The notes beneath the pieces are model-generated. The model had not been told where the DNA came from. It did no database searches and saw nothing but the letters and a program-made list of their open reading frames with translations. A DNA stretch of 64,000 bases from Pseudarthrobacter sp. IC2-21 (GTDB taxonomy: Bacteria; Actinomycetota; Actinomycetes; Actinomycetales; Micrococcaceae), in assembly GCF_034048115.1 (NCBI RefSeq), contig NZ_CP139145.1, positions 1,054,001 through 1,118,000 of the forward strand, read 5' to 3'. Both the position numbers and the translations under genes were made by a program. This document shows positions 20,001 to 27,975 of this stretch, in pieces; the stretch's first letter is position 1, and every line of letters starts with the position of its first letter.

Positions 20001-21613
20001 TCGTCGGTGATTCGACCGTGTATCCGCTTTTGGCGGGACTTCAGCCTGATCTTTATCGTGTCTTCATGGAACGTGTGTGGAAGTCAGCTTCACGCCGCGG
20101 AGCAGCGGCGCTGCTCCACCCCGAGTCGCATTTCACGGAGAAGAAGGCGGCTATGCTCCGGGCGGAGACGTATCGGCGGCTGCGGCGCCACTGGCAGTTC
20201 ATTAACGAGCTGTCTCTGTTCGAGATCCACCATCTGGTCTCGTATGGGGTTCATGTCTACGGTCCCCGTCGAGATAGCCCACGGTTCAAGATGGCCGCCT
20301 CCCTGTACCATCCGGACACTGTTATGCGATCGCTCGCCCACAGTGGCGAAGGACCAGTGCCTGGGCTGAAGGACGACGAGGGAAATTGGGACCTCCGGCC
20401 CCATCCAGAACGGATCATCGATGTCGACGAATCGGTCCTCACGGTGTGGGCGGACATCCTCGACGAGCCCGGGACGCCACCCCTTCAAGCCCGTATGGTC
20501 TACCCCGTGAACCGAGCCAGCTCCCGGGTTCTCGAAAAGCTGAGCAAGGCCCCGCGGGTTCGCGAGCTGGGCCTCCATTATTCGAGTGGCTGGCACGAGA
20601 CGGCCGACCGCAAGAAGGGCTACTTCGAGGTCGGATCTGCCGTACCCGAGTCTTGGAACGACGTGATCTTGCAGGGCCCTCACTTCACTGTGGCCAACCC
20701 GTTTGCGAAGCAGCCCAACCCGACGATGAAGAACAACCTCGACTGGACTGAAATCGATCTCGAAGCCCTCCCGGAAGACTTCATCCCCCGCACGAGCTAC
20801 CAGCCCGACGGCGATCGGACTCGCTACAACTCGGACTACGGGTCATGGGTGGGGCGGGACGGCCAGGTTCCGCAACGTTCTCTATACCGTGCGGTTTGGC
20901 GTCGCATGGCAGCGACAACCGGATCCAGGACCCTGCACTCGAGTATTGTGCCGCCGGGGACAGCGGGCATCGACAACGTGTACCAAGCCGCCATCATCAA
21001 CGACAACGCCGATGGCGATTGCGCGGAGAAGCTCGTTGTTCTTGTTGGCGTGATGTCGTCCGTCGTTGCGGATTACCTGATCAAGGTCGGTGGCGCGTCC
21101 AAGATCAACTACGAGAACATCGAAAACCTTCCGTCCATCAAGGCAGGAATAATCCGTCGAGAGATTCTTGACAGGACGCTGCGTCTCGTTGCTCTGACGG
21201 CCTCCTATGCTGATCTGGTTCGTTCGGTTTTGGGAATTGATTGGGTGGCCGCTTGGCCAGCGCGAAAAGATCTCGACAGAAGGCAGTGCCTCGTGGATAT
21301 CGATGCTCTGACTGCTCTCGCCGTCGGGATGGATAGTGACGAGCTTGAGATCATTTACCGCACTCAGTTCCCCGTGCTTGCGGGATACGAGCGATCGGCC
21401 TTGTACGATCTAAACGGCCGAAAGGTCCCCGGCGACATGAACAAGCTGTACCGACAGCGCGGTGAGGACCTGACGCTCGACGAACGAACCTGGACGCATC
21501 CGCAGAGTGGCGTGGAGTATGTCTTCGAGTTCCCGTTCGTCTCGTGCGACCGTGAAGAGGATATGCGCAAGGCCTACTCCCACTTCGAAAAGCTCATGGC
21601 GGAGAAGAGCTGA
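17015..21613 (+). CDS. Large N6-adenine DNA methyltransferase (DrmMI/Eco57I-like)
   Basis: The ATG at 17015 follows GGAGAG and the stop of the SNF2 gene by one base; the protein has 1532 residues. The S-adenosylmethionine motif I is CEPALGSGAF at about 553-562 and the catalytic motif IV is NPPW at 934-937, preceded by GGFDMQVG. The NPPY/W class methylates the exocyclic amine of adenine. The roughly 370 residues between motifs I and IV are a long helical insertion, a feature of type IIG-like and DISARM MTases. The N-terminal 500 residues resemble the non-catalytic half of Eco57I-type proteins. The nuclease triad there is not convincing (only a weak NDVLFVEAQ stretch), so I would not call restriction activity. 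In DISARM the methylase marks host DNA as self; the same role is likely here. It overlaps the next gene by one base (TGATG). Confidence 0.9.
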   Translation: MPSFDSFVVGEDFVSEHFFTTDTTKAGESFQSEVLKLRKQWDDTSKEGYESPLDRFRKARGHLQIDLGTLAEDPDNAARIYRDLRQSLGFHGPSTIFKAERSGAELLAHNVWSTPNNDVLFVEAQPADSLEDALAKDRGDLIQKPLVDDKEANYSASKLISELYQTDEAPQFIVLMAGRWLILTERERWPEGRYLAADALLAVERNDTKRGGELDRFLAVFGRDSLHPDASEQIWWNGVIESSVKHTVGVSKDLREGIRLSIEIIANDVLTRRTAAGMPNDDVDGQSLARQSLRFLYRILFLLYAEASPEMGVIPVGDEQYDQGYGLDRIRELVLNPITSEKAKRGTHLYDSLNLLFTLVNTGHRPKEADDALTFENLEADLFSPSRTADIDGVKLGNTPLQKVLEHLLLSKEARGKDRGFISYAELGVNQLGAVYEGLMSYTGFIAQEDLHEVAKDGDSSKGSWVVPVTRSAEIDAKHFVMTQDEITGQPKPVLHQKGTFVFRLAGRERQQSASYYTPEVLTKFVVSQALEELLDQDGTTTPADDILTLTVCEPALGSGAFAIEAVRQLAAEYLERKQKELDVRIPADEYPIELQKVKAQIALHQVHGVDLNATAVELAEVSLWLDTMVAGLQAPWFGLRLRRGNSLIGARRATYSAAQVRDKSWLTSTPQDAPLSGLAAGLKTDDDDPAVVGRVHHFLLPAQGWGAASDAKEVKDLAGDAQKALGAWRKSLRVKPTKQQVDRLLNLSRRVESLWKLTLRRFEIADQEALREIAYFGKPPVPQPGENTRAVTRGEIEAALNDPNGAYQRLRRVMDAWNALWFWPLTEKATKGAVPPSVDQWLEVLEALLGRTGKESRMTGQRALSTGANWDELNDAEHADLQLALAGDVKSLLAEHPWLSVCGRVARDQGFFHWELDYASVFGRGGFDMQVGNPPWVRPRSDEAALLAEGDPWWQLVEKPTQSQIRSKREATLALDGMREYFVDTAVVTPQVAGFVGDSTVYPLLAGLQPDLYRVFMERVWKSASRRGAAALLHPESHFTEKKAAMLRAETYRRLRRHWQFINELSLFEIHHLVSYGVHVYGPRRDSPRFKMAASLYHPDTVMRSLAHSGEGPVPGLKDDEGNWDLRPHPERIIDVDESVLTVWADILDEPGTPPLQARMVYPVNRASSRVLEKLSKAPRVRELGLHYSSGWHETADRKKGYFEVGSAVPESWNDVILQGPHFTVANPFAKQPNPTMKNNLDWTEIDLEALPEDFIPRTSYQPDGDRTRYNSDYGSWVGRDGQVPQRSLYRAVWRRMAATTGSRTLHSSIVPPGTAGIDNVYQAAIINDNADGDCAEKLVVLVGVMSSVVADYLIKVGGASKINYENIENLPSIKAGIIRREILDRTLRLVALTASYADLVRSVLGIDWVAAWPARKDLDRRQCLVDIDALTALAVGMDSDELEIIYRTQFPVLAGYERSALYDLNGRKVPGDMNKLYRQRGEDLTLDERTWTHPQSGVEYVFEFPFVSCDREEDMRKAYSHFEKLMAEKS

Positions 21614-24600
21614 TGGCAGTCCTCCTGCCCACACATCAGGTCGAGGACCTCCAGGCTGGGCTGATCGACTACCTGTCCACAACGTTCGCCCTGACCGACC
21701 GGGATGCGCGCAACGGCCTGCAGGGATTCCTCGAGGATCCGCAGGACGGGATATTCAAAGGGCCGTTCGTGCGGCTCAGGCTGCCGTTCGAACCTGCTGC
21801 CGACGGGTGGCGGGATAGCCTCAACTGGTACGAGGGATTCGCCCCGTACGGCCATCAGGCGCTGGCCTTTCAGAGACTGACGTCAAAGCCAGAAGTTTCG
21901 GCAGGCTCAACCACGGTAGACAGCGTCTTCCGGCGACCGGAACCGACCCTGGTCACCACCGGCACGGGGTCCGGCAAGACCGAGTCCTTTCTCTACCCGA
22001 TAATCGACCACGTGCTCCGGGCCAAGGCCGCTGGCATCACCGGAATGAAGGCGCTCATCCTTTACCCGATGAACGCCCTCGCCAACGACCAGGCACAGCG
22101 TCTCGCTACCCTGCTCGCTGAAGACCCTGAACTGAGCGGCATCACGGCAGGCATCTACACGGGACAGAAGGACGGCCAAAAGCACACCAAGGTTTCAGCG
22201 GCCGGGCTCATCAACACCCGTGAGATCTTCCGCAGCGAAGCACCCGACATCCTCCTGACCAACTACAAAATGCTGGACATGCTCCTGCTCCGCAGCGAGG
22301 ACGCATCAATCTGGGAGCAGTCCGCCACCTCCCTGCAGTACGTGGTCCTCGATGAGTTCCACACCTACGACGGGGCTCAGGGGACCGACGTTGCCATGCT
22401 GCTGCGCCGCCTCGGCCTCGCCCTGAAGAGCCACTGGCCGGAGGACCTCAGCGCCATCCCGCACGGACCCAGCGAGGAGGATCGGGCTCGCCCGCTCGGT
22501 CGCATCACGCCGGTCGCCACGTCGGCGACGCTGGGCGCAAAGGGTGAGACCGAGCCCATGCTCCGCTTCTCCAAAACCGTCTTCGGCGAGACTTTCGCCG
22601 ACGACGCGGTCGTCACCGAATCCCGCCTCAGTATTGATGCTTGGTGTGAGGCGTGGGAAGGGGATCCTGCTGCTGAGATCGCCCGCGTCGCGGAGGGCAT
22701 CGAGGACGCTGGCAAGGCCATCGAGGCGGTTCTCGGCGTGGGAGCCGACGACCCCAACGCCGTCATCGTTGAACACGTCTCCCAACTCCTCTTCGGCGGA
22801 CAGCCAGCGGATCTCCTCGACGCCATCCGCCGGCATCCGTTTACCCGTGCAGTACTCAAAGAGGCGAGCGACGCCGTCGTCCTCACCGTTCTGGCCGAGC
22901 GCGTCCTCGGCGGGTTCAACACCTCAGGCGGGCCCCGCCGGCGCGCGACGCTCGCAGCGCGCCACACCGAGTTCATGGCCCACTTCCTGGCCCTCCTCAG
23001 CCACGTCCGCGCGGTCCCCGTCCCCAACCGCGACGCCATCTCCGTGGAGACACACCTCTGGGTCCGTGAGCTCTCCCGCCTCGACAAGTCCGTGGACGGT
23101 GAGCACCACTACCGCTGGGGGGATGACGGCCCCCACACCGACAGGACCCTCTACCTCCCGGCGGTCTACTGTCGGCATTGCGGCCGCTCAGGGTGGGGCG
23201 CAGTCCTCGGCCCCACCGGAACGGACCTCGAGAACGACGACTCGAAGATCCGCCGCGAGCAGGCAACAGGTAACCCCCGTTTCCGTGCGCTAATCCACGC
23301 CCCTAACGAGGACGCCCTCCGAGCCGAAAAAGGCGAGATCGCAGACAGCCTTGTCTGGCTCGACACCTTCAATCGCGCCATCCTGCACGAGCCCCCCGCC
23401 GATGACACCGCCGAGGCGCACGAGGGCCGCATCGTCCCCGTCCTCATGCTTCGCGGTCAGGACGCCGACGACGACTCCAAGCGCGAGGTCTGTCCCGCCT
23501 GCCAGACCGGGGACGGCATCCGCTTCCTCGGCAGCGCCATCGCGACTATGCTCTCCGTGAGCATCTCCAACCTCTTCGGCGCCGACGGCCTCGACTCGGG
23601 CGAGAAGAAGGCCCTCGTCTTCACTGACAGTGTCCAGGACGCGGCCCACCGCGCCGGTTTCGTTCAGGCCCGTTCGCACATCCTCACCCTGCGTTCCGCG
23701 TTCCGCCGCGCGCTCGAGGTCGCTGCAGCGGATGGGGGAGTCGCCACCCTCAAGCAGCTGGTCGACATGGCGATCGCGGACGCCGCCACGCCTGTCCGCA
23801 AGTACCAGCTCATCGCCCCCGACTATGCCGACCGGCCGCAGTTCCGCGCCTTCTGGGACCCCGAGTCCAGCGCCAAGGAGAAGCGCGACGCGACACGCAA
23901 CGCGGAGAAGCGCATCCTTTTCGACGCCTCACTCGAATTCGGCCTCCAGTCCCGCCTCGGCCGCACCCTCGAGCTCACCGGCAGCATTGTCGCGGAGACC
24001 GACGCCGGGTCGCCCCACGCCATGCTCGCGGCCGCCCGCGCCGCGCTCGAGGCGATGTCTGGCACCCTCGGCCTCGAGGACCAGCTCACCGATGACGGCG
24101 CGCTGCTCGCCTGGGTGCGCGGCGTCGTCGAACGCGTCCGCACCCAGGGCGGCATCCGGCACCAGTGGCTGAACGACTACATGGTCGAGGCGGGGGAGAA
24201 GGCCCAGCGCTGGAAGGTGTGGGGCGGCCGGCGCCGCAGCGAGGGGATGCCCGCCTTCCCTGCCGGCCGGTCCAAACCCGCCTTCCCGCGGCTCGGTGGC
24301 GGCGACTCCGGCTACATGGACCCGATAGCCCAGGCCCAGAGCTGGTACACACGCTGGACCGCGTTGTGCCTGAACATCCCCAAAGCAGACGCCACCTTCG
24401 TGGCCAAGGCTCTCTTCGGGCAGCTTGCCGGCCAGTGCGTGCTCGAGACCGTGCAGGCCAAGGACGGCGCCACGATCTTTGCGCTTCCCACCGACCGGAT
24501 CCTCCTGCAGGCACCCACAGGCGAGGACCTCGGGACCGGCCGCCACTTCCTCGCATGCTCCGTGTGCCGTGCGGTCACACCAGGTTCAGCAACAGTAATC

Positions 24601-27600
24601 GAGCAGCTCGACGGTGCCCACTGTCTGTATGTCCGGTGCCCCGGGCGGCTGGCCCGGCAGCCGGAGGAGGAGAACTTCTACCTCAAGCTGTACGGAGCAC
24701 GTGAGCCCAAGCGAGTGGTGGCCAAGGAGCACACCTCCCTGCTGCCCGACGAGGACCGGGTGCGGGTTGAGAACGAGTTCAAAGCCTCGGTACAAACGCC
24801 CCAGGCGCCCAATGTCCTGGTCGCGACGCCCACGCTGGAGATGGGCATCGACATCGGTGACCTTTCCTGCGTTATGCTCGCCTCCCTCCCCACCTCCGTC
24901 TCTTCCTACCTGCAGCGGGTGGGACGTGCCGGGCGTCTCACAGGGAACTCACTCGTCCTCGCCTACGCGCGTGGCCGTGGAGAGCACCTGCCCAAGCTCC
25001 ATGACCCCTTGTCTGTGATCAACGGGCAAGTCCGCCCGCCTGCCACGTTTCTCGACGCCGAGGAGATCCTGCAAAGGCAGTACCTCGCCCACCTAGTGGA
25101 CAGGTTCGCGCGCGACGCCGGCCGTCCCCATCCGCGCAAGGCCGCCGGCGCACTCGCCGGGGACGGACCGGGAACCTTCCTGGGCGACCTCATCGAGACA
25201 GCTCACTCCAACGCGGGCGAATATATCGATGAGTTCCTCGGGCAGTTCGGGGATCTTCTCGCTCCCGCCAGCGCCGTGAGGCTCCGGGAATGGGCTGCCC
25301 CCTGTGCTGACGGGTCGAGCGAGCTTGCCGAGCATGTCATCCGGGCAGCCAGGCTGTGGGCCGACGACTGCGACGAGCTGAAGGCCCGCATCGACGACAT
25401 CGAGAAGGCAATGCCTGAGCTCTTGGTCATGGCTGAGTCCAACGCCGCCACGGACGAGGACAAACGTGCACCCAAATCCGCCGAGGCCACGCAGCGCATG
25501 CTGCGGAGGCAGCTCTTCGCCCTGCGCGACGAGTACTGGATCTCCGTACTCGAGAAGTACGGCCTGCTGCCGAACTACACGCTCCTCGACGACTCGGTGA
25601 ACCTCGACATTGGCGTGACCTGGCAGGAAGTCGAAACCCAGGACTACGTCACCGAAACCATCTCGCTCCAGCGCGGGGCGGCCATCGCGATCAACGAGCT
25701 TGCCCCCGGGGCGACGTTCTACTCCCGTGGACTCGAGGTGAAGATCGACGCCGTGGACCTCGGCCCGCAGCAGAGCCACATCCAGCGCTGGCAGGCGTGC
25801 CCGGAGTGCGGGTGGATGCACACGGACCTGGACACTGCAGGTCCCGTCAAGGCATGCGGGCGGTGCCACCTCAGCGGAATCGCCGATGTCAGCCAGCAAT
25901 TCGATGTTGTGGTCATGAAGAACGTCTCAGCGGAGGTGCGCCGCGACGAGGTGGCCATCGGCGACCGCAGCGACCAGCGCGTCAAAGAACGCTTCAACAC
26001 GATGCTTGCCGCCGACATCGATCCCGAGCATGTCACCCAGGAATGGTTCCTCGAGGACTTCGAATTCGGCGCCAAGTACGCGAACCGGGTACAGCTACGG
26101 TGGCTCAACCTGGGACGTTCCTCTGCCAACGCCGCGCCGCGGATTATCGCCGGCAACGAGTCCAAGGCGCCGCTCTTCCGGGTCTGTTCCTACTGCGGCA
26201 AGCTCGACTCCGCCGGGCGTGCGAACAACCCCGATGAACACCGCTTCTGGTGCAAATACCGCAAGTCCAGTGACGAACACGTGGCGGAGGTGGCCCTCGC
26301 ACGTGTCCTCGCGACCCAGGGGGTTGCTCTCCGCCTCCCGGCCGGCCGCGTTATGGGCGATGATTTCGCCCTCCCCAGCCTGACCGCGGCGTTACTCCTT
26401 GGGCTCCGCGAAGTGATTGGCGGATCCCCCGACCACATCGCCGCCGTGCCGATCAACGAACCTGCCGACGGCGGCACCGCCGTCTCCTTGCTCCTGCACG
26501 ACAAAGTCCCCGGCGGCACTGGCTACCTCGCCGAGTTCGCCGAACCGGAGAAGGTATGGAACCTGCTGCGGGCGGCATGGGACGTGGTGCGGAACTGCGA
26601 ATGCCGCGACGAGGAGCGCCTCGCCTGCCATCGCTGTCTCCTTCCTTTCGCGTCCCCTTGGCACGTCGACAAGGTGGCCCGCGTGACTGCGGAGCGTCTC
26701 CTGCGCAGCATCCTGGCCGGGCACGACGGCGTTCCGGACGACGGCGATCCCGCCTTCGACGGCTGGACCGTGACCAAGGTTCCTCCACCGGCGCCAGCCC
26801 TGGAATCACACCTCGAGGTCAAGTTCCGCAAGGCACTCGTGGACAGGCTTGCCGCCGTCGGCGCCAACGTCAAGGTCACCCCCGGGCTTCGCGCAGACAA
26901 GGTGGAGTTCCGCCTTCCGGGCGCCAAACACATCTGGTGGCTGGAACCACAAGTGGACATTCACGGCACTCGGCCTGACTTTGTCCTCTCAACGGCAGAT
27001 CCGAACATCCCGAAGATCGCGATCTACACCGACGGCTACATTTTTCACGCGTCCCCTGAACACAACCGCGTGGCGGACGATGCGGCCAAACGGGAGGCTC
27101 TACGGGCCGTTGGTGTGGTTCCGTGGGCCATTACGTGGGAGGACATCGATGCCTTCTCCGGCGACGGATTGTCGATGCCACCGTGGTTCACGGACAAAGC
27201 GGCGAGCATCGTGCAGAACGGGACGACGCCGCTCCAGCCCGCTCTGCTTGCCGCCGTCAAGTCCGACGCTATGAGCCAGCTGTGGCAGTGGATCCGGGAG
27301 CCAAACAGGGACGCATGGGCGGACCTGTCGGATGCCATCCCCATGCTCATGCTGGGCAAGTGCACCCCGTTCAAGGGTTCCGTTGTGGGGCTTCCGGACT
27401 TCGTGCAGGCTACCCTGGATGATCCCCTTGCGGCGCCCGAGCTGGGAGTGGGGCGCGCGTGGATGTACGCGGACGGCCCTCTCCGGTGTGCCGCAAACCT
27501 GACGTCGCCGCTTATGCTGAGCGCCGACGTCGTGCTCGTCCTTGATGGACGGGACGATGCAGTGGCGCAACCCGGGTATAAGACTCAATGGCGCGAGTGG

Positions 27601-27975
27601 CTGCGTCTGAGCAACCTGCTCGGATTCAGGCGGACAGCCCCGGCCATCGGCGCGGTCAGTCTCGCGATGCCCTCGGTTCCGGTCCTTGTGGAACCGGGAG
27701 CCTTGGGTACGCACCTCCGGCCCGAGTGGCAGGATCTTCTGGACATCGCCACACACGCCGAGCGTGAACTGTTGGCAGTGCTGGCAGAAATTGAGGGGTT
27801 CCCCCTGCCCGAACTCGGGTACGAGCTCCAGGACGGGACGCCTCTGGACATCGCCTGGCCGGAGCACAAACTTGCTGTCGTTCTCCATGGAGCGGGCGAG
27901 TATGACGGCTGGACGTTGGTGCCGGGCGATGCGGAACAAATTGTGGAAGCACTGAAATTGAAGGAGAACGACTGA
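21613..27975 (+). CDS. Giant SF2 helicase with DUF1998 and nuclease-like C-terminus (DruE/DrmA-B-like)
   Basis: At 2120 residues this is the largest protein in the window. The helicase N-lobe has TTGTGSGKTESFLYP (about 114-128), LDEFHTYDGAQGTD (about 246) and TSATLG. After a long insertion holding cysteine pairs (CRHCG, CPACQ, CSVC) the C-lobe has ATPTLEMGIDIG (about 1070) and QRVGRAGR. More zinc-knuckle-like pairs follow (CPECG...CGRC, CSYCG). The DUF1998 signature lies at about 1590-1690 and ends CECRDEERLACHRC. Residues about 1730-1850 look like a Vsr/DUF559-type PD-(D/E)xK nuclease (LESHLEVKFRKAL, then RPDFVLS, then IYTDGYIFHA). The extreme C-terminus has a second D...WPEHK-like pattern (PLDIAWPEHKLAVVL). 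Druantia DruE is a helicase-DUF1998 protein of similar size; DISARM splits helicase and DUF1998 into DrmA and DrmB. It overlaps both neighbours by one base. Confidence 0.9.
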   Translation: MAVLLPTHQVEDLQAGLIDYLSTTFALTDRDARNGLQGFLEDPQDGIFKGPFVRLRLPFEPAADGWRDSLNWYEGFAPYGHQALAFQRLTSKPEVSAGSTTVDSVFRRPEPTLVTTGTGSGKTESFLYPIIDHVLRAKAAGITGMKALILYPMNALANDQAQRLATLLAEDPELSGITAGIYTGQKDGQKHTKVSAAGLINTREIFRSEAPDILLTNYKMLDMLLLRSEDASIWEQSATSLQYVVLDEFHTYDGAQGTDVAMLLRRLGLALKSHWPEDLSAIPHGPSEEDRARPLGRITPVATSATLGAKGETEPMLRFSKTVFGETFADDAVVTESRLSIDAWCEAWEGDPAAEIARVAEGIEDAGKAIEAVLGVGADDPNAVIVEHVSQLLFGGQPADLLDAIRRHPFTRAVLKEASDAVVLTVLAERVLGGFNTSGGPRRRATLAARHTEFMAHFLALLSHVRAVPVPNRDAISVETHLWVRELSRLDKSVDGEHHYRWGDDGPHTDRTLYLPAVYCRHCGRSGWGAVLGPTGTDLENDDSKIRREQATGNPRFRALIHAPNEDALRAEKGEIADSLVWLDTFNRAILHEPPADDTAEAHEGRIVPVLMLRGQDADDDSKREVCPACQTGDGIRFLGSAIATMLSVSISNLFGADGLDSGEKKALVFTDSVQDAAHRAGFVQARSHILTLRSAFRRALEVAAADGGVATLKQLVDMAIADAATPVRKYQLIAPDYADRPQFRAFWDPESSAKEKRDATRNAEKRILFDASLEFGLQSRLGRTLELTGSIVAETDAGSPHAMLAAARAALEAMSGTLGLEDQLTDDGALLAWVRGVVERVRTQGGIRHQWLNDYMVEAGEKAQRWKVWGGRRRSEGMPAFPAGRSKPAFPRLGGGDSGYMDPIAQAQSWYTRWTALCLNIPKADATFVAKALFGQLAGQCVLETVQAKDGATIFALPTDRILLQAPTGEDLGTGRHFLACSVCRAVTPGSATVIEQLDGAHCLYVRCPGRLARQPEEENFYLKLYGAREPKRVVAKEHTSLLPDEDRVRVENEFKASVQTPQAPNVLVATPTLEMGIDIGDLSCVMLASLPTSVSSYLQRVGRAGRLTGNSLVLAYARGRGEHLPKLHDPLSVINGQVRPPATFLDAEEILQRQYLAHLVDRFARDAGRPHPRKAAGALAGDGPGTFLGDLIETAHSNAGEYIDEFLGQFGDLLAPASAVRLREWAAPCADGSSELAEHVIRAARLWADDCDELKARIDDIEKAMPELLVMAESNAATDEDKRAPKSAEATQRMLRRQLFALRDEYWISVLEKYGLLPNYTLLDDSVNLDIGVTWQEVETQDYVTETISLQRGAAIAINELAPGATFYSRGLEVKIDAVDLGPQQSHIQRWQACPECGWMHTDLDTAGPVKACGRCHLSGIADVSQQFDVVVMKNVSAEVRRDEVAIGDRSDQRVKERFNTMLAADIDPEHVTQEWFLEDFEFGAKYANRVQLRWLNLGRSSANAAPRIIAGNESKAPLFRVCSYCGKLDSAGRANNPDEHRFWCKYRKSSDEHVAEVALARVLATQGVALRLPAGRVMGDDFALPSLTAALLLGLREVIGGSPDHIAAVPINEPADGGTAVSLLLHDKVPGGTGYLAEFAEPEKVWNLLRAAWDVVRNCECRDEERLACHRCLLPFASPWHVDKVARVTAERLLRSILAGHDGVPDDGDPAFDGWTVTKVPPPAPALESHLEVKFRKALVDRLAAVGANVKVTPGLRADKVEFRLPGAKHIWWLEPQVDIHGTRPDFVLSTADPNIPKIAIYTDGYIFHASPEHNRVADDAAKREALRAVGVVPWAITWEDIDAFSGDGLSMPPWFTDKAASIVQNGTTPLQPALLAAVKSDAMSQLWQWIREPNRDAWADLSDAIPMLMLGKCTPFKGSVVGLPDFVQATLDDPLAAPELGVGRAWMYADGPLRCAANLTSPLMLSADVVLVLDGRDDAVAQPGYKTQWREWLRLSNLLGFRRTAPAIGAVSLAMPSVPVLVEPGALGTHLRPEWQDLLDIATHAERELLAVLAEIEGFPLPELGYELQDGTPLDIAWPEHKLAVVLHGAGEYDGWTLVPGDAEQIVEALKLKEND

